A stretch of DNA of 40,809 bases from an uncultured Clostridium sp. (GTDB lineage: Bacteria; Bacillota; Clostridia; TANB77; CAG-508): the NCBI GenBank assembly GCA_947426525.1, contig CANEEJ010000007.1:1-40809 (forward strand), read 5' to 3'. This document shows positions 17,005 to 24,063 of the stretch, one piece after another (position 1 is the stretch's first letter; each line of letters begins with the position of its first letter). The notes under the pieces were generated by a model that worked only from the letters and a program-made list of their open reading frames with translations, was not told the origin of the DNA and did no database searches. A program made the translations under genes and the position numbers.

Positions 17005-17124
17005 TTAGTCTTTTTTAATCATAGATACTGGCATTTTTGGTTGATGAAAAATGACAACTGCTCCACATGCCGTATTTGTCATTTTAGCATACTTTTCAGC
17101 TGCTTTTGCTAATAATTTTAACAT
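17005..17124 (-). CDS. agrD: Cyclic lactone/thiolactone autoinducer peptide precursor (AgrD-like)
   Basis: A 39-codon ORF too short for routine calling. It starts MLKLLAKAAEKYAKMTNTAC (amphipathic N-terminal leader), then GAVVIFHQPKMPVSMIKKD. The Cys followed by five to six residues and the FHQPKMP recognition tail is the typical clostridial AgrD layout: AgrB would cut after the ring residues and cyclise via Cys20. GGAGG lies about eight bases upstream of ATG 17124. It follows agrB by 48 bases on the same strand. Confidence 0.88.
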   Translation of the reverse strand: MLKLLAKAAEKYAKMTNTACGAVVIFHQPKMPVSMIKKD

Positions 17125-17172
17125 TTGCAATTTCCTCCTTTGTAAAAAAACTTTTAATATCAACTTTTAATA

Positions 17173-17799
17173 TTAAACCGTCTCAGCTGAAGCATTTCCG
17201 TATACTTCATACCCATATTTATTTTTAGCTAACCTATATACAAATTTAGTAATTGATACTGTCTGGAAAAAGTTTGCTAAAATTAATATATTTGCTATTG
17301 TACTATCTTTTATAACAGCTGCTACTATTAGTCCTATTGTAAAAGTTATATAAGAAACTATTTGCTTTTTTCTTCTAACCTTCTTTTGTAAAATTGGAAC
17401 ATCTTCTGTATCTGCTGGAGCATAAAGTTTTATCATAATCATTCCAAATATCCACACCATTGCAACAACAATATATTTCATCACTTCAGGCATTGAAAAT
17501 AGTTGTGCTACGAAAGGGATTACACAATAAAATAATGTTGTTACAATAATACAGCCTAGATGAGTTTTTAAATGTACCCCTCCAGATGCTCCTTTATATA
17601 AAAATATCGCTAAAAAAGTAAATAACGCCAAATAAAAAATCCTTAATAAATAGGCTACTCCTAACATTATAAATACTTTTGGTATTTCACCTACAATATT
17701 TTGAAGACCATAATTAATTACTTCTGCTTTCTCATCATCGATTTCTGGCATTTCTTTTCTAATTTGATTGGTTAGAAACATACAGATTTTCTCTATCAT
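17173..17799 (-). CDS. agrB: Accessory gene regulator B, peptide-processing membrane protease
   Basis: AgrB (208 aa) is a membrane cysteine endopeptidase that trims and cyclises AgrD. The catalytic pair is visible in GASGGVHLKTHLGC: His76 and Cys83. At least four hydrophobic segments lie at about 40-66, 83-102, 107-125 and 150-190. It is cotranscribed with agrD on the minus strand and converges on agrA-agrC, unlike the co-linear agrBDCA of staphylococci. Upstream, 17800-18007 holds no gene; TATAAT-like sequences are present but I cannot pick one promoter. Confidence 0.93.
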   Translation of the reverse strand: MIEKICMFLTNQIRKEMPEIDDEKAEVINYGLQNIVGEIPKVFIMLGVAYLLRIFYLALFTFLAIFLYKGASGGVHLKTHLGCIIVTTLFYCVIPFVAQLFSMPEVMKYIVVAMVWIFGMIMIKLYAPADTEDVPILQKKVRRKKQIVSYITFTIGLIVAAVIKDSTIANILILANFFQTVSITKFVYRLAKNKYGYEVYGNASAETV

Positions 17800-18007
17800 T
17801 TCTCCACCTCTTCTTTACTAATCGCATGATATCATTTATATTCTAAATTTCTTGAATTTGTTTATAAAGAATTGTTTTTCGTTTATAAAAAAATAGTTGT
17901 ATTTTCTTAACACAACCATTTTGTACTTTATATTCTTCTTTCCATTTTTTTGTATAAAAATCTTCTTGTTTTATAAAACACCTTTATGCGGCTTTAAAAA
18001 GCAAAAT

Positions 18008-18032
18008 AAAAAAAGCCCTGTTTAGGCTTTTT
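18008..18032 (-). terminator. tRNA-Met terminator
   Basis: Arms AAAAAGCC and GGCTTTTT with a seven-base loop, directly after the CCA end of the tRNA on the minus strand. Confidence 0.8.
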
Positions 18033-18033
18033 G

Positions 18034-18110
18034 TGGTAGCGAAGATGTGATTCGAACACATGACCCTTCGGGTATGAACCGAATGCTCTAGCCAACTGAG
18101 CTACTTCGCC
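18034..18110 (-). tRNA. tRNA-Met (CAT), elongator type
   Basis: Minus strand 77 bases with encoded CCA. The acceptor stem GGCGAAG pairs with CTTCGCT (first pair G-U), the D-arm is GCTCAGTTGGCTAGAGC, the anticodon stem-loop is TTCGG-TTCATAC-CCGAA with anticodon CAT, and the T-arm has TGTGTTCGAATCACA. It lacks the three G-C pairs and the 1-72 mismatch of initiators; lysidine-modified tRNA-Ile is less likely given the acceptor. Confidence 0.93.
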
Positions 18111-18202
18111 ATATTCTTGTAACGTTATCTATTATAAAGGTAGTTTTACCATTTGTCAAGACAAAAATACAAGAAAATTAAATTTCTTGCACTTTTCTTT
18201 TA

Positions 18203-18577
18203 TTATTTTGTCAATTCTTCATCGTCTCCCCTAACTGGTATCACTTTTCTACTCTTTTTTTTCAGTACTTCTCCTGTTCTTTCATCTATTTCAACTTTAA
18301 TGGGATTTTCTTTCAAATGTTTCTTCCCTTCTCCTGCAGATACCTTTACATTTTTGACTTTACGGGAAAAACCTCCACTGGTTGGTTTTATGATGTCATC
18401 TGCTTTTTTAATAGCTTCTAATAATTGTTTTTTTACATCTAAAGGTATATCATATCGTATAATTTCCTCTTTTTGATCTTCTTTTTGATCAGGCGCTAAA
18501 AGAGCTTTTCCAACATCTGAAAAACTCACCTTTTCTATATATACATTTTCATTTTTTATATCTTTTTCTTCTTCCAT
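18203..18577 (-). CDS. Unknown charged protein, 124 aa
   Basis: I do not recognise this family. The start at 18577 (MEEEKDIKNENVYIEKVSFS) has GAGGTG upstream; the open frame extends to 18643, but through the promoter. It is soluble, without signal or membrane segments. The middle is acidic (EDQKEEIIRYDIPLDVKKQL) and the C-terminus basic (VKVSAGEGKKHLKENPIK, KKKSRKVIPV). A promoter lies just upstream and it forms a single-gene unit ahead of the tRNA. Confidence 0.65.
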   Translation of the reverse strand: MEEEKDIKNENVYIEKVSFSDVGKALLAPDQKEDQKEEIIRYDIPLDVKKQLLEAIKKADDIIKPTSGGFSRKVKNVKVSAGEGKKHLKENPIKVEIDERTGEVLKKKSRKVIPVRGDDEELTK

Positions 18578-18613
18578 ATTACACCTCAAAGACACTCTTT
18601 TCTTACACATTCT

Positions 18614-18643
18614 ATTATAACATAAAAGAACTTGAAAAATCAA
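18614..18643 (-). promoter_or_regulatory. Promoter of the 124-aa gene
   Basis: Minus strand TTGATT (18638-18643), 18-base spacer, TATAAT (18614-18619), overlapping the terminator of the gene upstream. Confidence 0.55.
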
Positions 18644-18651
18644 GTTCTTTT
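18624..18651 (-). terminator. Terminator of the dehydrogenase gene
   Basis: Perfect arms AAAAGAACTTGA and TCAAGTTCTTTT around a four-base A loop, 40 bases after the stop at 18691. Confidence 0.75.
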
Positions 18652-18690
18652 ACATTTTTTGTATCTTGGTTAAAATTACTTGTTACGATA

Positions 18691-19752
18691 CTAAGATAAT
18701 TTAATTTTATAAGTTAATTCACCCATTTCTTCTGTTGGAACATAACCTGCTTTGGCAGAAAGAACATCTGGTATTCTATTTACAACAGAAGCACAAGTTA
18801 ATTCTACTGTTGCTGGTCGATTAATAACCAATGTAGTTTCTGGCTCTCCTATTACAGTCCACTCATTTTTGTCAAAATCGTCTTTAGAATATACTTTACC
18901 AATACACTCACTCTCTATTGTAATTCCTTCTTCGGTTTCTGTCGTTACTACCGCACTCATTCCGGTTGCCATTCCCGCTTTTACTGTCATTCCTAAAGTA
19001 GAGGATTCAATATCTTCCGTATGAGTTTGTGGAACTGTTTTTTGCGTTTGACTTTTTACAGTTAGTCCTAATTTGTCACATAACCATCCATTTACATTCC
19101 ACATATAAGATGGTAAATATTCTCCTTTATTAATTAAATCTTGTCTTTCCTCATCTGAAATTCTATCAACTGATGCAACCTGCTCATCAAATTCTTCTAA
19201 AGATAAACCTGCTCCATGTGCTTTAGCTAATGCAATTCCATAGTCTTCTACATTATAACTAGAACTTCCTTTTATTTTCTTAATTGTTTGGGTAGAACCT
19301 GCTATACTAGAAATTAGTTGTCCCCAATAAATATCTTGATAGCCACTTCCTGTTATGGTACATCCAGTTTGTTTTGCCATTTCATCAAGTTTCTTTGTTA
19401 CCGTTGGATTTGAATTCATTGGATAAAATGCTTCTTCACAAGTTGTAATAGCATTTACTCCTAATTTAGCACATAACATTAAAGCATCTTCTACATCACG
19501 AATTAAACTCATAGTTGTAACAATTGCTATATCTGGTTTGGTTTCCTTCATCATATTTTCCGCTTCTTGTACAGAAACAACTTTTACATTTTTGTTTTCT
19601 GTTCCCATAATCTCTCCAATGTCTTTTCCTATTACATCTGGATTAACATCAATCGCACCAACTATTTCTCCTCCTTTTTCATATACATACCTCATGGTGT
19701 AAACACTCATCTTACCTACTCCATATTGAACAACTTTAATTTTCCTATCCAT
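18691..19752 (-). CDS. 2,4-diaminopentanoate dehydrogenase-like NAD(P)-binding protein
   Basis: Protein of 353 aa with an N-terminal Rossmann fold (VVQYGVGKMSVYTMRYV; acidic GAIDVNPD at the end of strand 2) and a C-terminal domain of the dihydrodipicolinate-reductase-like/2,4-diaminopentanoate dehydrogenase type (TGSGYQDIYWGQLISSIAGS; YLPSYMWNVNGWLCDKLGL). The Ord enzyme cleaves the last ornithine-fermentation intermediate in clostridia, but none of its partners (ornithine aminomutase, OrtA/B) is nearby, so the substrate is uncertain. Single-gene unit with its own terminator. Confidence 0.72.
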   Translation of the reverse strand: MDRKIKVVQYGVGKMSVYTMRYVYEKGGEIVGAIDVNPDVIGKDIGEIMGTENKNVKVVSVQEAENMMKETKPDIAIVTTMSLIRDVEDALMLCAKLGVNAITTCEEAFYPMNSNPTVTKKLDEMAKQTGCTITGSGYQDIYWGQLISSIAGSTQTIKKIKGSSSYNVEDYGIALAKAHGAGLSLEEFDEQVASVDRISDEERQDLINKGEYLPSYMWNVNGWLCDKLGLTVKSQTQKTVPQTHTEDIESSTLGMTVKAGMATGMSAVVTTETEEGITIESECIGKVYSKDDFDKNEWTVIGEPETTLVINRPATVELTCASVVNRIPDVLSAKAGYVPTEEMGELTYKIKLS

Positions 19753-19817
19753 AATCTTTCTCCTTTCTTTTATTTAAATTATACACTTATTTATAAAAAA
19801 TATACAAGCCTTCCAAA

Positions 19818-19876
19818 ATTGCCAACAGGGACGGTCCTTTTTGGCAATAAAAATCCTATCAAGAAGACCGTCCTAA
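19818..19876. repeat. Palindromic repeat, GGGACGG class, partly decayed
   Basis: Hairpin ATTGCCAA / TTGGCAAT around CAGGGACGGTCCTTT (19818-19848), followed by an opposing AGAAGACCGTCCTAAG. It lies between mtnN and the dehydrogenase, just past the mtnN stop. Otherwise 19753-19882 holds nothing. Confidence 0.7.
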
Positions 19877-19882
19877 GTTATA

Positions 19883-20575
19883 CTATATCAAAAATTCCTT
19901 TAATAAATTTGCACATCTTTTAGAAGCTAATTTTAAATTTTCATCAAATGTAGAGGCATTTTTTCCATTTGGTGTATCTGAAATAGCTCTTATTACCATA
20001 AATGGTACATTATCTAAATAACAAACCTGTGCAATAGCTGCACATTCCATATCTACAACATCTGCATTAAACTTAGCTCGAATTTTATCCTTCATCCAAG
20101 CTTCTGTACAGAAAATATCACCAGTTGCTACAATTCCCATTTTAATTTGATAGCTTCTTTCTGGTATGGATTGTATCATTTGCTCAAATTCGTTTACTAA
20201 ATCTCTATCACATATGATGGCATCTCCTACCCCTGTGATATATCCTTTACTATGCCCAAAAGCTGTAATGTCAAAATCATGCTGTACCACTTGCTTACCT
20301 ATTAGCACATCACCAATATTTAGCATTCCATTAATTGAACCACCTGCTCCTAAATTAATAACATATTGCACATCAAATTTTTGAAGTAACACTTGTGTAG
20401 TTCTCGCTGCATTTACCTTACCTACGCCACTTTTTACTAATATGCACTTCTTTCCTTCAATTTTTCCTCTTAAAAATCTCAAATTATAAATTTGCTCTAC
20501 TTTGATGTCTGTCATGATATTAACAATGGCTTCTCTCTCCTCATCCATTGCAACAACAATTCCAATTTCCTTCAT
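19883..20575 (-). CDS. mtnN: 5'-methylthioadenosine/S-adenosylhomocysteine nucleosidase
   Basis: MTA/SAH nucleosidase (230 aa) hydrolyses methylthioadenosine and S-adenosylhomocysteine to adenine and the thioribose sugar in SAM recycling. It starts MKEIGIVVAMDEEREAI at 20575 with GGAGGAG upstream; the longer open frame to 20755 crosses promoter and ribozyme and is rejected. Catalytic Glu in the opening motif DEE, NLGAGGSIN, VDMECAAIAQVCY (substrate Glu) and RAISDTPNGKN (catalytic Asp) are all present. Confidence 0.94.
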   Translation of the reverse strand: MKEIGIVVAMDEEREAIVNIMTDIKVEQIYNLRFLRGKIEGKKCILVKSGVGKVNAARTTQVLLQKFDVQYVINLGAGGSINGMLNIGDVLIGKQVVQHDFDITAFGHSKGYITGVGDAIICDRDLVNEFEQMIQSIPERSYQIKMGIVATGDIFCTEAWMKDKIRAKFNADVVDMECAAIAQVCYLDNVPFMVIRAISDTPNGKNASTFDENLKLASKRCANLLKEFLI

Positions 20576-20583
20576 TCTTCTCC

Positions 20584-20600
20584 TCCCCACCGTCTCAAAA
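20584..20600 (-). repeat. Half-copy of the palindromic repeat in the mtnN leader
   Basis: Minus strand TTTTGAGACGGTGGGGA matches one side of the 7563-7600 element. It lies between the mtnN promoter and the ribosome binding site; its final G-rich part merges with the GGAGGAG site. Confidence 0.5.
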
Positions 20601-20609
20601 TTTATCTCA

Positions 20610-20638
20610 ATTATATACCAAATTATTTTTTTATTCAA
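20610..20638 (-). promoter_or_regulatory. mtnN promoter
   Basis: Minus strand TTGAAT (20633-20638), 17-base spacer, TATAAT (20610-20615), about 35 bases before the start codon. Confidence 0.8.
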
Positions 20639-20644
20639 TAGGAC

Positions 20645-20673
20645 TTGCCTCTTTTTGTTTTTTAGTGTAATAT
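20645..20673 (+). promoter_or_regulatory. glmS promoter
   Basis: TTGCCT (20645-20650), 17-base spacer, TAATAT (20668-20673), divergent from mtnN and about 65 bases before the ribozyme. Confidence 0.55.
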
Positions 20674-20737
20674 AATAAAGTAAATTGAAAGAAATGCAAA
20701 AAATTTTGAAAAAGAAAGGAGGATATTTCATTTTACT

Positions 20738-20915
20738 GATATAGCGCCAGAACACTTATTATGATAACAAGTGTTGACGAGGTCTAGGGTTATCGAATTT
20801 TTCGGCGGATGCTCTAGTGGCTTTGCTTAAGGTCATACGTTTCATTCAAAAAACAGTAGCAATATTGTAACAAAGCTGAAACGGTTTAAGCTTTATTTGC
20901 ATACTTTCAATTCCA
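20738..20915 (+). ncRNA. glmS ribozyme riboswitch
   Basis: Conserved core elements in order: the cleavage-site segment ATAGCGCCAGAAC (cut between A20743 and G20744), then GTTGACGAGG, AGGGTTATCGAATTTTTCGG, CGGATGCTCTAG, and a 3' helix region. This is the self-cleaving RNA that uses glucosamine-6-phosphate as cofactor; cleavage exposes a 5'-hydroxyl and leads to mRNA decay when the sugar is abundant. It sits directly upstream of glmS. The 3' end is approximate. Confidence 0.93.
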
Positions 20916-20941
20916 ATATTAATTTTTAGGAGGATTTAAAA

Positions 20942-22780
20942 ATGTGTGGAATTGTAGGTTATATAGGAAACCAAAAAGCAAGCCCAATTTTAATCAATGG
21001 GCTAATTCGATTGGAATACAGAGGATATGATTCAGCTGGTATTTCAACAATTGAAAATAATGGACTTTCTATTATGAAAGACAAAGGAAGAGTAAAAAAT
21101 TTATATAATTTAGAAGGAATTAATGATTTAACTGGTACCATTGGTATCGCTCATACTAGATGGGCAACTCATGGAAAACCAGCAAAAGAAAACTCTCATC
21201 CTCATATGGACAATAGCAAAACTTTTAGTGTAGTTCATAATGGAATTATTGAAAATTATAATGAATTAAGAAAATTTTTAAGTGATAATGGATATACTTT
21301 CTATTCTCAAACTGATACAGAAGTTATTCCAAACTTAGTTCATTACTATTATAGTAAAGATAACAATACAGATGATTTAAAATTCTTACGTGCTGTAAAA
21401 AATGCTTGTCAAGAATTAAAGGGAAGTTATGCTATTGAAATTATCTGTAAAGATTATCCAGATAATATGATTGTTACTAGAAAAGATAGCCCTCTTGTAA
21501 TTGGAAAAGGAGAAAGTGAAAATTATATTTCTTCTGATATTCCAGCTATTCTTTCTTTTACTAGAAACTTCTATCTATTAGACGATTTTGAATTTGCTAT
21601 TTTAACAAGAGATAGTGTCTCTTTCTATAACAAAGATTTAGAAGTTTTACCAAAAGATGTAACAGTTATCGAATGGAATGCTTCTAGTGCCGAAAAAGAT
21701 GGTTATGAAGATTTTATGCTAAAAGAAATTTATGAACAACCAACTGCCATCAGGGAAACAATTGGTGCTAAATTTAGTGAAACAGCAAAATGTGAATTTG
21801 AAGAATTAAACTTTACAAAAGAATATTTAGCTAATATCAATAAAATCTATATTGTAGCATGTGGTACCGCTATGTACGCAGGTATTGCTGGAAAAAATGC
21901 TATTGAAAAACTTTGTAAAATAACAACAGAAGTTGACGTTGCTTCTGAATTTCGATATAGAGACCCATTAGTAGATGAAAAAACACTATGTATCTTTATT
22001 TCACAATCAGGTGAAACAGCAGATACAATTGCAGCTCTAAAACTTTGCAAAGAAAAAGGAGCTAAAACACTTGCTATTAGTAATGTAATTGGAAGCTCTA
22101 TTACCAGAGAAGCCGATTACTCTATCTATACCCATGCAGGTCCTGAAATAGCAGTTGCTTCTACTAAAGCTTATACTTCTCAAGTTATGCTTATCACTAT
22201 TTTAGCTGTGTATTTTGCTGAAGTATTAGGAATGGATAGTGCAACACTTAATGCACTAAAAAAAGATATCATGGAACTACCAGGAAAAATCGAAGAAACC
22301 TTAAAATTGTCTGAAACAATTCAAGATTTTTCGAAAAAAACTTACCAAGAAAAAGATATTTTCTTCTTAGGAAGAGGAATTGATGAAGCAGTTGCTAAAG
22401 AAGGTTCTTTGAAATTAAAAGAAATTTCTTACATTCATGCAGAAAGTTATCCAGCTGGTGAATTAAAACATGGACCAATTGCTTTGATTGAAAATGATAT
22501 TACGGTTGTAAGTATTATGACAGATAGCAATCTAGTTGAAAAAACAGTTAGCAATATTCAAGAAGTTATTACTCGTGGTGCTAAAACTTTAGTCATCACA
22601 AACCAAGATATTGATGAGAAAATGTTTGATTTGGTAATTCGAATTCCAAAAACCAATACTTTCATTTCTCCTATTTTATCAATTATTCCTTTACAATTAT
22701 TTGCTTACTACATTTCAAAGGAAAAAGGATTAGATGTTGATAAACCTAGAAATCTTGCTAAATCTGTAACCGTTGAATAA
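20942..22780 (+). CDS. glmS: Glutamine-fructose-6-phosphate aminotransferase
   Basis: GlmS (612 aa) makes glucosamine-6-phosphate from fructose-6-phosphate and glutamine, the first step toward UDP-GlcNAc for the cell wall. The N-terminal glutaminase uses Cys2 (MCGIVGYIG, RLEYRGYDSAG, HTRWATHG). Two SIS domains follow, with CGTAMYAG, SQSGETADTIAAL, ASTKAYTSQV and AESYPAGELKHGPIALI, and the C-terminus ends PRNLAKSVTVE as in nearly all GlmS proteins. AGGAGG precedes ATG 20942. Controlled by the ribozyme upstream and ended by the terminator at 22781. Confidence 0.98.
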   Translation: MCGIVGYIGNQKASPILINGLIRLEYRGYDSAGISTIENNGLSIMKDKGRVKNLYNLEGINDLTGTIGIAHTRWATHGKPAKENSHPHMDNSKTFSVVHNGIIENYNELRKFLSDNGYTFYSQTDTEVIPNLVHYYYSKDNNTDDLKFLRAVKNACQELKGSYAIEIICKDYPDNMIVTRKDSPLVIGKGESENYISSDIPAILSFTRNFYLLDDFEFAILTRDSVSFYNKDLEVLPKDVTVIEWNASSAEKDGYEDFMLKEIYEQPTAIRETIGAKFSETAKCEFEELNFTKEYLANINKIYIVACGTAMYAGIAGKNAIEKLCKITTEVDVASEFRYRDPLVDEKTLCIFISQSGETADTIAALKLCKEKGAKTLAISNVIGSSITREADYSIYTHAGPEIAVASTKAYTSQVMLITILAVYFAEVLGMDSATLNALKKDIMELPGKIEETLKLSETIQDFSKKTYQEKDIFFLGRGIDEAVAKEGSLKLKEISYIHAESYPAGELKHGPIALIENDITVVSIMTDSNLVEKTVSNIQEVITRGAKTLVITNQDIDEKMFDLVIRIPKTNTFISPILSIIPLQLFAYYISKEKGLDVDKPRNLAKSVTVE

Positions 22781-22814
22781 AAAAAAGACCACATTAATTA
22801 TTGTGGTCTTTTTT
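22781..22814. terminator. Bidirectional terminator
   Basis: Perfect arms AAAAAAGACCACA and TGTGGTCTTTTTT. It terminates glmS; the convergent gene at 22794 has its last four codons and stop inside the stem. Confidence 0.88.
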
Positions 22815-23183
22815 AATAGAAGAAACAAACGCTTCAAATGTTTCCATTATTAATTCTCCAGGCATCGTCCCTCTGTAATAAAGATAATCAATACCTCTAT
22901 TGAACTCTGCAGATGTAGAATTCCCTAAAACCGGAATTTCTTTCCGTTGGCTCTTCAAAAGAATCAACAAAATATCACCAGCATTATCTTCTAAAGACAA
23001 TGAATCATCCTGACGATAGCAATACTTCATCTCTGTCACGATACCATCTATTGGATGGTTTCTCAAGTGCTCTATTGCAGGTGCCAAAGCCTGGAATGAA
23101 ACATAGCTAACTCCTAGTTCTTTAGAAGCCACTTCTAATTGGCTCCGCCTAAATGGATTGTTGCCAATAAACATTAACGTCAT
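22794..23183 (-). CDS. Unknown accessory protein, 129 aa, foreign codon usage
   Basis: Not recognised. It is a compact alpha/beta protein: MTLMFIGNNPFRRSQLEVAS, then HPIDGIVTEMKYCYRQDDSL, LLILLKSQRKEIPVLGN and a helical C-terminus. Alternating hydrophobic strands recall a receiver-like or restriction-like fold, but no catalytic motif can be named. It uses two in-frame CGG arginine codons (in FRRS and SQRK) plus GC-rich codons, unlike the genes around it. It stands between glmS and bofA and ends inside the shared terminator. Probably a horizontally acquired single gene. Confidence 0.7.
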   Translation of the reverse strand: MTLMFIGNNPFRRSQLEVASKELGVSYVSFQALAPAIEHLRNHPIDGIVTEMKYCYRQDDSLSLEDNAGDILLILLKSQRKEIPVLGNSTSAEFNRGIDYLYYRGTMPGELIMETFEAFVSSIKKDHNN

Positions 23184-23257
23184 TTTCTTCTCCTTTCTTT
23201 TTACAGCTTTTGCTGAATTTCATCTATTATAACATAGATTTACAAAAATTTCAAATA

Positions 23258-23519
23258 TTACCCAATTAGTAATTTTACCACAATTAAACAAACTGCTCCT
23301 GGTAAGCCTAATAAGCCGTATTAAAATACTAGTAAAAAAATTCAAACCAATGTGAAATCCAAAAGTTCCCCCAATCAAATTAATTAAAAAAATCGAAATG
23401 CCACCTAAAATAGAATTAAAAATTAATTTCAAAATTTTCTTTAATGGCAAAATAAAAATTCTTCCAAATATAAAAATAAAACAAATACATGCTAAATAGG
23501 TAAGTAAATTGGTATCCAT
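23258..23519 (-). CDS. bofA: BofA (pro-sigma-K processing inhibitor), read through a +1 shift at a CGG codon
   Basis: BofA is a small membrane protein that holds the SpoIVFB protease inactive until the engulfment checkpoint. The zero frame from ATG 23519 gives two hydrophobic segments and LINLIGGTFGFHIGLNFFTS then ILI, followed by an in-frame CGG (23316-23318, codon 68) and a non-family tail. Moving +1 there gives GLLGLPGAVCLIVVKLLIG then stop at 23258, the canonical Gly-rich BofA end, for 86 aa in total (B. subtilis BofA is 87). It follows yaaL, the same order as the recR-yaaL-bofA cluster of Bacillus. No homopolymer is present at the shift site. Confidence 0.87.
23316..23318 (-). other. Candidate +1 recoding site 3: ATA CGG C
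   Basis: In-frame CGG, codon 68 of bofA. Zero frame: RLIRLTRSSLFNCGKITN, polar and unlike BofA. Plus-one frame: GLLGLPGAVCLIVVKLLIG. The heptamer ends in CGG C, the same A-site pattern as the yeast Ty1 signal with AGG C. Confidence 0.85.
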
Positions 23520-23597
23520 TCTAGCTCAACTCCCAACAAAAAAACAGTAATAATTTCTTATTACCATTTCTATGTTAAGCCTTGGACAAATATTACA

Positions 23598-23885
23598 TTA
23601 GCTTACATCTTCCTCATCCCATAAAGAAAACTTCAAATCACTAATCATATCTATTTCTATTCCTTTTACTTTTGCTATCTTAATTAAATAATCTAATTTT
23701 GCCTGATTGGCCTTAATTTGATACGTATAATAATCTACCAAATCATCTTTTGCATATTCAAAATTGCGATTAGCAGCTTTTAAGTCTTCTCTTGTCTTTA
23801 TAATGGTTTTAATTAAATCCATTTCTTTTTCGATTTCTGTTTTCTCTACTATTTTTTCTTCTCTTACATAATAATCGTTTGGCAT
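23598..23885 (-). CDS. yaaL: YaaL-like protein (DUF2508)
   Basis: Small helical protein of 95 aa with DUF2508 features: MDLIKTIIKTREDLKAANRN, FEYAKDDLVDYYTYQIKANQ, AKLDYLIKIAKVKGI. Function unknown; in Firmicutes it lies between recR and bofA, and here bofA follows 78 bases on. The name rests on that context and the helix pattern. recR is not upstream. Confidence 0.8.
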   Translation of the reverse strand: MPNDYYVREEKIVEKTEIEKEMDLIKTIIKTREDLKAANRNFEYAKDDLVDYYTYQIKANQAKLDYLIKIAKVKGIEIDMISDLKFSLWDEEDVS

Positions 23886-23995
23886 AAAATATCCCCTTTT
23901 ACTAATCTTTCCATTATTATATTCACTTTATCTCTTTTTATTCATTATACTAGCAAAAATAATAAGTAAAAATCCAATTAATTTGCCCAAAATAC

Positions 23996-24024
23996 TTGTT
24001 TTTTTCGCAATTTTATAGGATAAT
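23996..24024 (+). promoter_or_regulatory. Possible promoter of the coupling-ATPase gene
   Basis: TTGTTT (23996-24001), 17-base spacer, GATAAT (24019-24024), 39 bases before the start; a second TATAAT-like sequence lies at about 24036. Confidence 0.45.
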
Positions 24025-24063
24025 ATAAGTGTATGATTATAATTTAGAAAGGGATTTTCCTAA

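Noticed and set aside
20576..20755. N-terminal extension of mtnN
   Set aside because: It crosses the mtnN promoter, the glmS promoter and the ribozyme cleavage site, and the added residues are not family-like.
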